A stretch of 64,000 nucleotides of DNA. It comes from Criblamydia sequanensis CRIB-18 (lineage in GTDB: Bacteria; Chlamydiota; Chlamydiia; Chlamydiales; Criblamydiaceae). Below are positions 17,433-26,330 of this stretch, piece by piece. Made by a program: the position numbers and the translations under genes. Below the pieces are notes generated by a model. It ran no database searches, was not told the origin of the DNA, and saw nothing but the letters and a program-made list of their open reading frames with translations. The stretch covers positions 124,001 through 188,000 of the forward strand of contig NZ_CCEJ010000003.1 in NCBI RefSeq assembly GCF_000750955.1, written 5' to 3'. The first letter of the stretch is position 1; each line of letters starts with the position of its first letter.

Positions 17433-17594
17433 GAGCTACTCTTTGTTCTAAATTAGTCATCCAAGCCTCGCCAGGGAAAAATGGAAAATGTCGATTTTGG
17501 ACCATAGAAAGCGCTTCTTCTAAATTCCATTTGAGAATGAATCGTAATGCCGGCCATATTAAAAGTAAAATTGAGTGTGTATGGCTAAAGGATT
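17422..17594 (-). pseudogene. Possible C-terminal remnant of an unidentified gene
   Basis: Between the 3' end of tRNA-Ser and the SDR start, an open minus-strand frame encodes protein-like sequence (LKWNLEEALSMVQNRHF, then FFPGEAWMTNLEQ) with no start codon or ribosome-binding site. It overlaps the SDR start by 11 bases. The pattern weakly resembles the C-terminal helices of dual-specificity phosphatases (EEAL..V...P), but that is a guess. It may be the tail of a gene truncated when DNA inserted at the tRNA. Confidence 0.3.
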
Positions 17595-17681
17595 CGGAAG
17601 AGGGGAGATTCGAACTCCCGTCACGGTTGCCCGTGAATCTGTTTTCGAGACAGACGCATTCGGCCACTCTGCCACTCTTCC
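17595..17681 (-). tRNA. tRNA-Ser (anticodon CGA)
   Basis: An 87-base class II tRNA with acceptor GGAAGAG/CTCTTCC, the GGCAGAGTGGCCGAATGCG D-arm typical of tRNA-Ser, anticodon loop CTCGAAA (CGA, reads UCG), a long variable arm, GTTCGAATC T-loop and discriminator G. CCA is not encoded. Confidence 0.95.
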
Positions 17682-17690
17682 AAGGCGAAA

Positions 17691-17719
17691 AGCATGCCAG
17701 AAAAATATTTTCGAAACAA
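17691..17719 (-). promoter_or_regulatory. Candidate promoter of tRNA-Ser(CGA)
   Basis: On the minus strand: TTGTTT (17719-17714), a 17-base spacer, then CATGCT (17696-17691), ending about 10 bases from the tRNA. The -10 box is weak. Confidence 0.4.
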
Positions 17720-17786
17720 TGTGCTATTTTTATTTTAATAATGAAATCAATCGTCTATATTTCCTACTCACTTTAAGGAAATATGT

Positions 17787-18851
17787 ATGTCAAAAATAGG
17801 CGTTCTTCTTGTCAATTTAGGCACCCCGGATGCACCGACAAAGCCGGCTGTAAAGCGTTATTTAAAAGAATTTTTGCTTGACCCCCGAGTCATTGATTAC
17901 CCCTTTTATTTAAGACAAATACTTGTCAGATGCCTTATCATCCCAAAAAGAATCAATGAGACGACAAGCTTTTATCAGCGCATTTGGGAAAAAGAAGGCT
18001 CTCCTCTTATGATCCATTCAAAGGCTCAAAAAGAGCTTTTGCAGGAAGAGTTAGGGGAGGGGTATCAAGTTGAGCTTGCCATGCGCTACCAAAACCCTTC
18101 AATTAAAGATACTCTTGAGAAATTAAAGGGAGTTAAAGAAATGGTTGTCATTCCTCTTTTTCCACAATACGCTTCAGCTACAACCGGATCATTGCATCAA
18201 GAAATTATGAGATGTCTTAAAAGTTTCGAAACCATCCCTAAGATTCTTTTTCACTCAAGCTATCCCGAAAATGAGCTCATGGCCGAAGCGTTTGCAGAAA
18301 GAGCGAGAGCTAAAGACCTCTCAAAATATGACCATTTTCTCTTTAGCTTTCATGGCCTGCCGGTTCGTCATATTTTGAAAGCCAATAGCCAATGCATGAA
18401 GGGGGATTGCTGCGAGAGCTTAACTCCAAAAAATAAGCTTTGCTATAGAGCTGAATGCTTTGCCACCGCAAGATCTATTGTGAAAGCTCTGGGTCTTGAA
18501 AAAAATCAATATAGCCTTTGCTTTCAGTCCAGGCTTGGGAAGGAAAAATGGCTTGAGCCATATGCGATCGATCATCTTAAAAATTTAGCTAAAAGCGGAA
18601 AAAAGCGAGTGCTTGTTTTTTGTCCTTCGTTTGTCGCAGATTGTATCGAAACCATTCATGAAATAGCCGTAGAATACGCAAAAGACTTTAAAGTTTTTGG
18701 AGGAGAATCCCTTGATTTAGTGGAAAGCTTAAATGACCATCCTCTATGGATTCAAGCGCTCTCTCAAATGATTAGACCGGACTCTATGAATTTGAAAAAC
18801 CATTTTGGACTTAAAAAAGAAACCAAGTCCTTCGCTCTGTCTCATCAATAA
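17787..18851 (+). CDS. hemH: Ferrochelatase
   Basis: Inserts Fe2+ into a porphyrin in the last steps of haem synthesis. 354 aa. Signatures are the N-terminal VLLVNLGTPDAP, GSPLMIHSKAQ, VVIPLFPQYASATTGS, the metal-binding/catalytic His in FSFHGLPVRH (about residue 188), SRLGKEKWLEPY, and the acidic FVADCIETIHEIAVEY helix with the second catalytic Glu (about residues 283-298). Cysteines in CMKGDCC and CYRAEC, just after the catalytic His, resemble the cluster found in many bacterial ferrochelatases. ATG 17787 has AAGGAAAT upstream. It stands alone. Confidence 0.95.
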   Translation: MSKIGVLLVNLGTPDAPTKPAVKRYLKEFLLDPRVIDYPFYLRQILVRCLIIPKRINETTSFYQRIWEKEGSPLMIHSKAQKELLQEELGEGYQVELAMRYQNPSIKDTLEKLKGVKEMVVIPLFPQYASATTGSLHQEIMRCLKSFETIPKILFHSSYPENELMAEAFAERARAKDLSKYDHFLFSFHGLPVRHILKANSQCMKGDCCESLTPKNKLCYRAECFATARSIVKALGLEKNQYSLCFQSRLGKEKWLEPYAIDHLKNLAKSGKKRVLVFCPSFVADCIETIHEIAVEYAKDFKVFGGESLDLVESLNDHPLWIQALSQMIRPDSMNLKNHFGLKKETKSFALSHQ

Positions 18852-19019
18852 ACACTTCAAGCAAAAGCGTGCTATAAGGCATCGTTATGTTTTTCACATA
18901 ACTCATGAACTTTCCTCTTTTTTTTTGTGTAGCCTTAATCGTCTTTCATTAAAGACTTCTTTCGAAACTCGCTTGGGTGGCAATTTTTTTTGCTTACATA
19001 ATAAACTCTTTTAATTTTT

Positions 19020-20177
19020 TTAAACTATTGGAGTTTTTTGTTTCGAAACTTTATTCAAAATCGATTCATCGATATGTAAATGGGCTTTTACAAGCTCAAA
19101 AGGAGTAAATTTTAGCCACTGAGCCAAAGAAACATCGGCAAAACGATCGCTTCTAAAAAGCTCTAAAAAACGAAGGGTGGTGTCGCCGATATTTTCAATA
19201 TAGTGAGCCATAGGAAAGGGAACAGAGCCGACATCGCCTGCTTGAAAATTAAACGTACGGGCAATACCTTCTGAAGCAAAGACAGTCATCCTGGCTTTTC
19301 CGGAGATATAAAACTGCCACTCGTCAGCATTGGTATGCCAGTGAAGCTCTCGCATTCCGCCCGGCTCTATCTCGACAAGACCTGCTGCGATAGTTTTAGA
19401 AATTGGAAAGTTGGACGAGTCTGTAATTCGTACCGTTCCATGCTTCATCTGTAAAGGCTTTTGCGCCATCATGCGATGGGAAAAAGTAAAGGGAACAGGC
19501 CCGTTACCCGCAATTTTATCTTTATTAAGAGGAGGGGGTGCATCCGATGAAAAAATATAGAGTTCTTTTTTAGGAATGTTAGCAAAGCTTTCTTCCGGTA
19601 CGCCAAAGTTTTTAGCGAGCACTTCTTTAGGCGTGTGAGCGAGCCAATCGGTTAGTAAAAATGTAGAGTCTTCAGAAAAATCCCCGTCATCAAAGGCTAA
19701 AAGAAATTCGCAGCCATCCCCTGGAAGCCCTTGAATCGAGTGAGGGATTCCGGCAGGGAAAAACCAAAGGTCGCCCTCTTCAACATCATCTTGGAAAGTA
19801 CGGCCCAATTCATCAACTGCGGTTATTCGAGCTTTTCCTTTTAGCATAAAAGCCCATTCAGACTCTTTATGCCAATGCATCTCTCTAATAGCTCCGGATT
19901 TAAGACGCATATTGACCCCGGCAATTGTCGGAGAACTTGGAAGCTCGCGGATAGTGGTTTGTCTTGCCCAGCCACCCTCTTCTATACGCATATGACTATC
20001 TGAAAAAGACCATTTTAGATTCGCAAGGGTGCCTTGGTCTGTTCTTGGAGGTCTGATCACATCCGGATTTTCAAGATCGCGAGATAGGTTTGTCGGCCCT
20101 AGAATCGATGCTCCAAGCGAGCCGATAATAGGTTCCGGCTGTTCTTCAGAATTGATCTTTTGGGTTTCGTAAGTCAT
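19020..20177 (-). CDS. oxdC: Oxalate decarboxylase (bicupin)
   Basis: Mn-dependent conversion of oxalate to formate and CO2, consuming a proton. 385 aa with two cupin domains. Domain 1 (about residues 80-190) has MHWHKESEW, the later Glu ligand region and FPAGIPHSIQ. Domain 2 (about 255-365) has LHWHTNADEWQFYISGKARM and PFPMAHYIENIG. The lid after domain 1 reads FSEDSTFLLTDWLAHTP. It keeps the Glu of the SENST lid that favours decarboxylase over oxidase activity in Bacillus OxdC. The whole protein aligns by eye with Bacillus OxdC. It is divergent from the DUF1254 gene; a role in acid tolerance or oxalate detoxification is inference. Confidence 0.92.
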   Translation of the reverse strand: MTYETQKINSEEQPEPIIGSLGASILGPTNLSRDLENPDVIRPPRTDQGTLANLKWSFSDSHMRIEEGGWARQTTIRELPSSPTIAGVNMRLKSGAIREMHWHKESEWAFMLKGKARITAVDELGRTFQDDVEEGDLWFFPAGIPHSIQGLPGDGCEFLLAFDDGDFSEDSTFLLTDWLAHTPKEVLAKNFGVPEESFANIPKKELYIFSSDAPPPLNKDKIAGNGPVPFTFSHRMMAQKPLQMKHGTVRITDSSNFPISKTIAAGLVEIEPGGMRELHWHTNADEWQFYISGKARMTVFASEGIARTFNFQAGDVGSVPFPMAHYIENIGDTTLRFLELFRSDRFADVSLAQWLKFTPFELVKAHLHIDESILNKVSKQKTPIV

Positions 20178-20272
20178 ATAACCTTAAGGGGGTAGATTTT
20201 AGTGATAATTTAAAAAATGATCTATATATATATGAAATGTAGTGGATTGGCCATAGGAAAGCAAGAGGGGCT

Positions 20273-21679
20273 ATGAAAAATTTTATTTATATTTTGCTTG
20301 CGTTATTACTCACCTCGCTTCTTTTTTCCTTTTGGAAAAAAGAGGATTTGGACAAAAACAAAAACTCCGAAGAGCTTGCTGAAAAAGCTTATATTTATGG
20401 TTATCCTCTTGTCCTAATGGATACGACAGAGAAGATTTTAACAGCTACCGCTGCACCTGATGGGGCGAAAGCACCTGTCAATCAGATAGTTAACATTAGA
20501 GCTTTCCCGAATCCTGAGATGCAGGATGTCGTAAGTCCAAATGCCGATACTCTCTATACCTCAGGCTGGCTTGATTTAACAAAAGAACCCATGGTTTTTT
20601 CAGTACCGGACACCTTTGACCGATACTATCTTATCCAGCTTTTGGATGCTTGGACAGATGTTTTAAGCCCGATCGGAACCACCCACACCGGAAATAAAAA
20701 GGGTAGTTTTGCAATTACCGGTCCTGAATGGAAAGGGAATCTGCCGGAAGGAGTAAAACAAATTAAATCCCCAACAAATACAGTTTGGCTTATTGGAAGA
20801 GTTTTGACAAAGGGGCCCGCGGATTATGCTGCGGTCCATAAAATCCAGGATCAATTTTCTTTAAAACCTTTAAGTTTTTATGGAAAAGATTACACACCTC
20901 CCGCTCGTGTGCCTATCGATCCTTACGTGGATGTTAAAACGCCCCCTGTTGCTCAAGTCGATAATTTAGAAGGGATCACTTTTTTTAGAAGGCTAAATGA
21001 GCTTATGGAAGGCTCGCCGCCTTCGCTAAAGGATGAAGCCTTTCTAAAACAATTGGAGGAGATTGGAATAGGCCGTGGAAAGAAATTTGACCCTAAAAAC
21101 TTTTCCAAGGAGAGATTGACCGAACTTCAAAAAGGCGTTGATGAAGCGAAATTGAAAATAAAGGAAGCTTGGAAAAATCAAAGCTTTTCTAAAAAGGTAA
21201 ATGGGTGGGTCATGCCAAGCACTAAAGTCGGCCAATATGGAACAGACTATTTTTTTAGAGCTGTCATCGCTTACGGCGCTCTTGGAGCCAATCTGGCAGA
21301 AGATGCTTTTTATCCGTTAACTAATGTCGATGATAAGGGGGAGCCCTTAATCGGAAAAAATGCTTATAAAATTCATTTCGAAAAAGATAAGTTACCTCCG
21401 GTTGAAGCTTTCTGGTCAATTACGCTCTATAACGACAGACAATTTTTTGTTAAAAACCCTATCAATCGCTATTCTTTGGGGGATAGAAGCGGTCTAAAGT
21501 TCAATGAAGATGGCTCGCTTGATATTTATATTCAAAATACTTCTCCGGGAAAAGAAAAAGAATCCAATTGGCTTCCCTCTCCAACCGGCTTATTTAATCT
21601 TATTTTAAGGCTCTATCAACCCAAAAAAGAGGTTTTAGAAGGAAGCTGGAAACCTCCTTCTGTGCAAAAAGTCAACTAG
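20273..21679 (+). CDS. DUF1254/DUF1214 exported protein
   Basis: 468 aa with an N-terminal hydrophobic segment (residues 3-20, FIYILLALLLTSLLFSFW) acting as signal or anchor. The DUF1254 part follows (EKAYIYGYPLVLM, VSPNADTLYTSGWLDL, about residues 35-170). The DUF1214 part is in the C-terminal half (YFFRAVIAYGALGANLAEDAFYP, FWSITLYNDRQFF, YIQNTSPGKEKESNWLPSP). Such proteins are widespread and lack an established enzymatic role. ATG 20273 has AAGAGGGG upstream. Its stop codon shares CTAG with the stop of the convergent gene. Confidence 0.88.
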   Translation: MKNFIYILLALLLTSLLFSFWKKEDLDKNKNSEELAEKAYIYGYPLVLMDTTEKILTATAAPDGAKAPVNQIVNIRAFPNPEMQDVVSPNADTLYTSGWLDLTKEPMVFSVPDTFDRYYLIQLLDAWTDVLSPIGTTHTGNKKGSFAITGPEWKGNLPEGVKQIKSPTNTVWLIGRVLTKGPADYAAVHKIQDQFSLKPLSFYGKDYTPPARVPIDPYVDVKTPPVAQVDNLEGITFFRRLNELMEGSPPSLKDEAFLKQLEEIGIGRGKKFDPKNFSKERLTELQKGVDEAKLKIKEAWKNQSFSKKVNGWVMPSTKVGQYGTDYFFRAVIAYGALGANLAEDAFYPLTNVDDKGEPLIGKNAYKIHFEKDKLPPVEAFWSITLYNDRQFFVKNPINRYSLGDRSGLKFNEDGSLDIYIQNTSPGKEKESNWLPSPTGLFNLILRLYQPKKEVLEGSWKPPSVQKVN

Positions 21680-23610
21680 GAAGCCAAATTGAGCATTATT
21701 GTTTTAGGCATGAGGATTTGAACATGATCAAATCGATAATGATGTTTAACCCAAGGGTCTTCAAAATCGGAAGGGATGTTACATTGGCTGAGATCAATAA
21801 TCTCAAAGGTAAGAGGCATTTTTTCCAAAAGTTTTTGCAGGCCAGCAACCGTTTTTTTATCAAGAGGTTGATTTAGGACAACTTCTATGACATTTTGAGT
21901 TTTTTTGACGAGATTTCTAAATCCCCCCATATCAATAATTTTAGAGGTGACTTCAAATACTTTGCTCGGTTGATACCAATCTCTTTTAGTAAAAGATAGT
22001 ATGTGTCTACAGGCAGATTCGCCATTTAATTTGAATATAAGTGCTTGTGATGATGATACCGCAAGACGAATTTTAGTTTGCCAAAGGACCTTCATAATCC
22101 CTAATCCGGAATCCTTAGCTATTTCAGATAGCTTAATAAGCTCTTTTTCTTTAGCTCTACCATTAAAATGCAAATCAATAAAAAAAATGTTGCATTGATG
22201 TAAAAGGGTTTCATTTTTATCGCGAATGGCTATTTTCATTTGCTTTAGGGCATTTTTTTTATTTAAAGGCTCATCGAGAAGCTTTTTTTCATAAGTTTCA
22301 TTTCTAAACTTTATTCTATTTTTAAGGGTCTCTTCCGAATGTAAAAGGGCTTTATCATTTTCAGACATAAGGCAATTAGAAAGATCAAGTTCTAATCGAT
22401 CATTTTTTTTAAGAATCTTGCAAAGCTGATGAGCGAGAAGCGGTGTAATTGTTTGATTAAATTTTAAGGTTATTAGATTCGGATGACCTAAGATTAAATC
22501 CTTAATTTCTTTTAAGTCCTCAATTTTATCAGTTAAATTAAGCCGAAGGGAATAGTTAAGCCATTCAGGAACTTTAAAAAAAGATAAGTAGGGGAGAATT
22601 TTCCCTTTAATGGAAACAATGCTGTCACCAAAAAACTTAACCCTTAGGTTAGTTTTAGTGACGATTTCTAAAAGTTTAGAAGTTGGAAATAGGTGGGTCA
22701 GTTTAGAAACAAAGGAATCTCCTATTTTCAGCTTTTCCCACTTCTGATTTATATAAGATATAACTTTAAATGCAAGAACCTCATCTTGGTCTGCAAAAGC
22801 TAACTTAAAAAGTATTAAGATTGATTTTTTAGAAAACTGTTCTTCAAGAAGCTTATCTTTTAAAGTGAAGATTGGAATGCCTTCTTCCATCGTCTTTTCT
22901 ACAAGAGAAAGTCTTAAAGGGGATGACATTGCGCAATTTGAGACGTCAATTTTGATTAAATTTTTAAAACCTCTTATTGTTTCAAACAAAAAATTTGCTG
23001 AAGTAGCGTTAAAAAAATTATCTGTTAACTTAATAATTATGGGAGGGGTATACCAACATTTTTTTGCTTTATTAAAAGAAGCAAAGTAGTGGATTGCTGT
23101 AGAGTAATTTAATCTTAAAAGAAATCCGCGGCTTTCAATAAATTCAGGGTGTGTTGGAGCGTCCCACAAAAGCAAAAGCATGCCTATATTGCTTTTAGAA
23201 GCTATCTTTTTTAATTTTGAGTGATCCTCGCATTTTAAACCTTCTGATTGCCAAATTTTTAAAAAAAAGCCGTTGCATTGAGTAAGAATCTCTGAATCTT
23301 TGCAATCAATGGCACGTTCCATAAGTTCGAAATTTTTTTTAGTTAGTGATGATTCCTTTTCTATCAAAGTTTTACTTGGTAGCGCGGAATAAAGCTCCAG
23401 CCAGAGATTGGTGAGGATTTGATCGGTTTTTGCACAACCGGATAACTCCTTTAGAATAAGTTTGCACATTTCCGGATTTTTTGGGTCTGCCAATAACCCT
23501 TGAATAATGGGGGTAATTCTGTCAGCAAGCTGAGGGCTTATATGGCGGCAATGATCGATAAATGAAACAGCTTCTTTAAAATCGCGAAAAGGGGTTTCTC
23601 TAATATCCAT
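21676..23610 (-). CDS. Repeat protein with three LRR-like units (644 aa)
   Basis: Not assignable to a named family. The protein appears built from three ~190-residue units, each ending in an LRR-like strand: IDVSNCAM (about residue 220), LDLSNCLM (about 408) and IDLSQCNI (about 608). Units 1 and 3 also share an upstream helical block (KKNFELMERAIDCKD... against KKNALKQMKIAIRDKN..., and CNGFFLKIW against CNIFFIDLH). There is no signal peptide or membrane helix. Leucine-rich proteins of this kind are common among proteins exported by Chlamydiota, but secretion is not shown here. ATG 23610 is followed by a basic start; upstream spacing is ordinary. Confidence 0.7.
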   Translation of the reverse strand: MDIRETPFRDFKEAVSFIDHCRHISPQLADRITPIIQGLLADPKNPEMCKLILKELSGCAKTDQILTNLWLELYSALPSKTLIEKESSLTKKNFELMERAIDCKDSEILTQCNGFFLKIWQSEGLKCEDHSKLKKIASKSNIGMLLLLWDAPTHPEFIESRGFLLRLNYSTAIHYFASFNKAKKCWYTPPIIIKLTDNFFNATSANFLFETIRGFKNLIKIDVSNCAMSSPLRLSLVEKTMEEGIPIFTLKDKLLEEQFSKKSILILFKLAFADQDEVLAFKVISYINQKWEKLKIGDSFVSKLTHLFPTSKLLEIVTKTNLRVKFFGDSIVSIKGKILPYLSFFKVPEWLNYSLRLNLTDKIEDLKEIKDLILGHPNLITLKFNQTITPLLAHQLCKILKKNDRLELDLSNCLMSENDKALLHSEETLKNRIKFRNETYEKKLLDEPLNKKNALKQMKIAIRDKNETLLHQCNIFFIDLHFNGRAKEKELIKLSEIAKDSGLGIMKVLWQTKIRLAVSSSQALIFKLNGESACRHILSFTKRDWYQPSKVFEVTSKIIDMGGFRNLVKKTQNVIEVVLNQPLDKKTVAGLQKLLEKMPLTFEIIDLSQCNIPSDFEDPWVKHHYRFDHVQILMPKTIMLNLAS

Positions 23611-23733
23611 AAAAACTCCGAATGAAATTTGACTGCTAAGTTGATACGGCTTTTGGAGTTAATTTTGAAGCAGTGTTTTGCTCTAAGAAAAAAGGAAAAT
23701 TAAGGATTGATAAAGGAATTTAGAAAAGAAATT

Positions 23734-23819
23734 CGGAAGAGGTAGGATTCGAACCCACGGTCCCCGGAGGGGACTTCTGTTTTCAAGACAGACGCATTCG
23801 GCCACTCTGCCACTCTTCC
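23734..23819 (-). tRNA. tRNA-Ser (anticodon UGA)
   Basis: An 86-base class II tRNA with the same GGAAGAG acceptor and D-arm as the CGA isoacceptor at 17595. Its anticodon loop is CTTGAAA (UGA), and its variable arm, TCCCCTCCGGGGA, differs. T-loop GTTCGAATC, discriminator G, no encoded CCA. The rest of the 23611-24061 gap is AT-rich with nothing else I can support. Confidence 0.95.
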
Positions 23820-23836
23820 AAATTTAGGATGGAATC

Positions 23837-23866
23837 ATCTTATGAAATTTTGAAGATAAACATCAA
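23837..23866 (-). promoter_or_regulatory. Candidate promoter of tRNA-Ser(UGA)
   Basis: On the minus strand: TTGATG (23866-23861), an 18-base spacer, then TAAGAT (23842-23837), ending about 17 bases before the tRNA. Confidence 0.45.
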
Positions 23867-24061
23867 GATAAATAAATATTTTAAATTATGAGATCTGAAT
23901 AGTCAACAAAATCTAATATTTTTTTCAAAAAAAATGAATTTTTAAAATTAAAATATTATTTTTACGTAAGAATATGAAAAATATGTCATAATTATAGTAG
24001 TTGCTGATTATTCAAAGACGTTTTTAGACTCATTCAAAACCAAGAAATAAAGGAAACGGTC

Positions 24062-26278
24062 ATGGCTACAAGGTCAAAAAGCAAGCCGAAGCCTTTAACC
24101 ATAGTTGAGGCCATCGAGACTCTGTCTAGTATAGCGGATATGAGTCTGGATAAAGAAATGGGAATCGCTGAGAAACAAGAACTCATTATTGGCCGAGAAA
24201 GCGTCCCCTTTAGAACCATCCACTGGCTCAATAAAGAAGACGGGGCAACCACAATCAAATTAGTCAGAGAGACCTTTAGAGTCGTTTTAGACTATCTTAA
24301 AAATTTCTACGAAGAAAAGTTTATAAATGAAAAAAACGGACCCGCTCTTGAAGGCATTAAAACGATTATGGTTTTAGTCGGTGAAGCTGCAAAAAAATTG
24401 GATCGTTTCACAAATATTTTCATGAAGTCGCAAGCCGGCAGCGTGATGCAATTGAAGGAGTTTCGCGATCTTCAACATTTTTATAAAACACGAGTCTCTC
24501 AAAAAATCGATGAAAGCGTCCTTGGCAAATGGATTTTAGGGATTGTAAAACAGCTGCCTAAAAAAGAAGGTGCAAAACTTTCTCTTAAGGGAAAGCAAAT
24601 AAGAAGTTCAAAATATGCTTTTGTTGATTTGGAAAATGTAAAAAAAGACATCGACTATGAACTATTTTATATTCGAAAAGAAGATGGGACAAGGTTTATT
24701 AGCCCAAGACTCATTCGAAATATGAAGCTTGTCTCTGATTTTGGAGAAACCTTTTGGGATAACAAAGGGGAAGATCCTTTAAGGTATCTTTCATTATGGC
24801 AGGATCGCTTGGCAAAAGCTCACGCAGAAGCTATTATCCACTCATTAAAAGGAAAGGTCGGGAAATTCTTTAAAGAAATTTCAAAAATGCGCACCAAGCC
24901 TTTAATTAATGAGCTAAGTTCTGCACTCATGGCTTTGATTTTGGCCTCCAAAGAGTCCAACCTTATTACCCATAATCCTATAAAAAGCTGCCAAGGGTAT
25001 TTTATAGACTTTCAGGAGTACTTATCAAGCGCTTTGTGTTCTAGGGAATACCAGACGCAAAATCTTTATCCGGTTGAAGACTCCTCTTCTTTTGAATTGA
25101 TTTCTGAAATATGCCAAGCATTAACTAAAGCATTTTTTATTGAAAATAGAGCAGTGATTGAACTTGGGGCCGTAATTGAAGGCTTGCTTCATGCCGCTCT
25201 TTTAGAAAAAAATCATCAAAAAGATTTAATGGAAAAAAAGACTATTGGAAAAGAGTTGAAAGATAATTATGAGGCTTTAAAAAAGATCCTGTTTAGACAC
25301 CCCGGGGGACCTTTAACTCAAATGCTTACAAGTTTTGAAGAAGGTGAATTAACAAAGTATGAACCCCTCAAGCAGAAGAATTGGCCAACCCAGCTTTTTT
25401 CACTCATTTATAGAGATAAGAACCTAAGCTGTCTAAGACTTCCTCCGCCTATCTGCCAAGAATATATTCATAAAGCTAGTATCTTAGATGAATTTACCAA
25501 TTTCATCGTCTCTTGCAATCAAGAAGCCGATGAAAGAAAGCATTTGTATATTAACTTGCAAGATAGGACCTCTTGGAAGGAGTTTGCAAGGGCAGCTGCC
25601 CTTGAAAATTTTCAAAATGATCCAAAAGTGAGAGAGGTCATTTCGGTTTTAACTCTTCCTATTGATACTGACTTCTATCATCAAAATGAAGAACAGGAAG
25701 AAATACGAAAAGCTCCGCTTTTTATTTCACACTTTCTTGAACTCCTAAAAGATGAAAGCGCCGGATTTTTTATTCCTGAAGAATTACGAAAAGACCTAAA
25801 TCAAAAGTTTTTTAAACAACTTTTAGAAGCGGTTCATCGAATATTCTTTCATGGTAAAAATATTTTAACCAAAGATGAAAGGATCATTTTTATCGACCTC
25901 GCCTATCTATTAATAGAACTTAAAGCTATAGATATCCTACAACCGGATTCTTTCAACTTATCTTGCAAAGATGCTTTGGATGGGGGAATGGCGGCTTCTT
26001 CCTTACTATTTCTTTTTATGAAACTATTAAGCCATAATGAGCTTTCATCTCTTGATCTTGAATGTCTCCATTTTATGGTTTTTGGACCGCAGCTTCTTAT
26101 TCGCGAAAGAGTGATGCTTCAGGATCGATTTTCAAGGTTTATTGGGACAGTTCATTGGCTTGAGGAAACTAAAAATGACTTCGGCAAGGATAACTTCTGT
26201 CTTATCATCAAAGAAGCTTTTGGACCTTTATTCCCAAATGGTTCCTTGGAGTTAAAACCACTTCCCCTACAGGAATAA
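24062..26278 (+). CDS. Large hypothetical protein (738 aa)
   Basis: Not recognised. It has no signal peptide and no membrane segment. It is basic at the N-terminus (MATRSKSKPKP) and apparently all-helical after that. Two stretches resemble one another: RESVPFRTIHWLNKEDG near residue 45 and RFSRFIGTVHWLEETKND near residue 690, each followed by a hydrophobic helix. This hints at related modules at the two ends. The gene is monocistronic, with a ~240-base AT-rich leader region upstream and a strong terminator downstream. Confidence 0.7.
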   Translation: MATRSKSKPKPLTIVEAIETLSSIADMSLDKEMGIAEKQELIIGRESVPFRTIHWLNKEDGATTIKLVRETFRVVLDYLKNFYEEKFINEKNGPALEGIKTIMVLVGEAAKKLDRFTNIFMKSQAGSVMQLKEFRDLQHFYKTRVSQKIDESVLGKWILGIVKQLPKKEGAKLSLKGKQIRSSKYAFVDLENVKKDIDYELFYIRKEDGTRFISPRLIRNMKLVSDFGETFWDNKGEDPLRYLSLWQDRLAKAHAEAIIHSLKGKVGKFFKEISKMRTKPLINELSSALMALILASKESNLITHNPIKSCQGYFIDFQEYLSSALCSREYQTQNLYPVEDSSSFELISEICQALTKAFFIENRAVIELGAVIEGLLHAALLEKNHQKDLMEKKTIGKELKDNYEALKKILFRHPGGPLTQMLTSFEEGELTKYEPLKQKNWPTQLFSLIYRDKNLSCLRLPPPICQEYIHKASILDEFTNFIVSCNQEADERKHLYINLQDRTSWKEFARAAALENFQNDPKVREVISVLTLPIDTDFYHQNEEQEEIRKAPLFISHFLELLKDESAGFFIPEELRKDLNQKFFKQLLEAVHRIFFHGKNILTKDERIIFIDLAYLLIELKAIDILQPDSFNLSCKDALDGGMAASSLLFLFMKLLSHNELSSLDLECLHFMVFGPQLLIRERVMLQDRFSRFIGTVHWLEETKNDFGKDNFCLIIKEAFGPLFPNGSLELKPLPLQE

Positions 26279-26295
26279 ATTGATAAAGCCTTTAT

Positions 26296-26327
26296 AAAAA
26301 AAGCGGCTTTTGCAAGCCGCTTTTTTA
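26296..26327. terminator. Bidirectional intrinsic terminator
   Basis: The stem AAAAAAGCGGCTT/AAGCCGCTTTTTT around a 3-4 base loop serves both the 738-aa gene (+) and the carboxypeptidase gene (-). Confidence 0.9.
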
Positions 26328-26330
26328 ATG

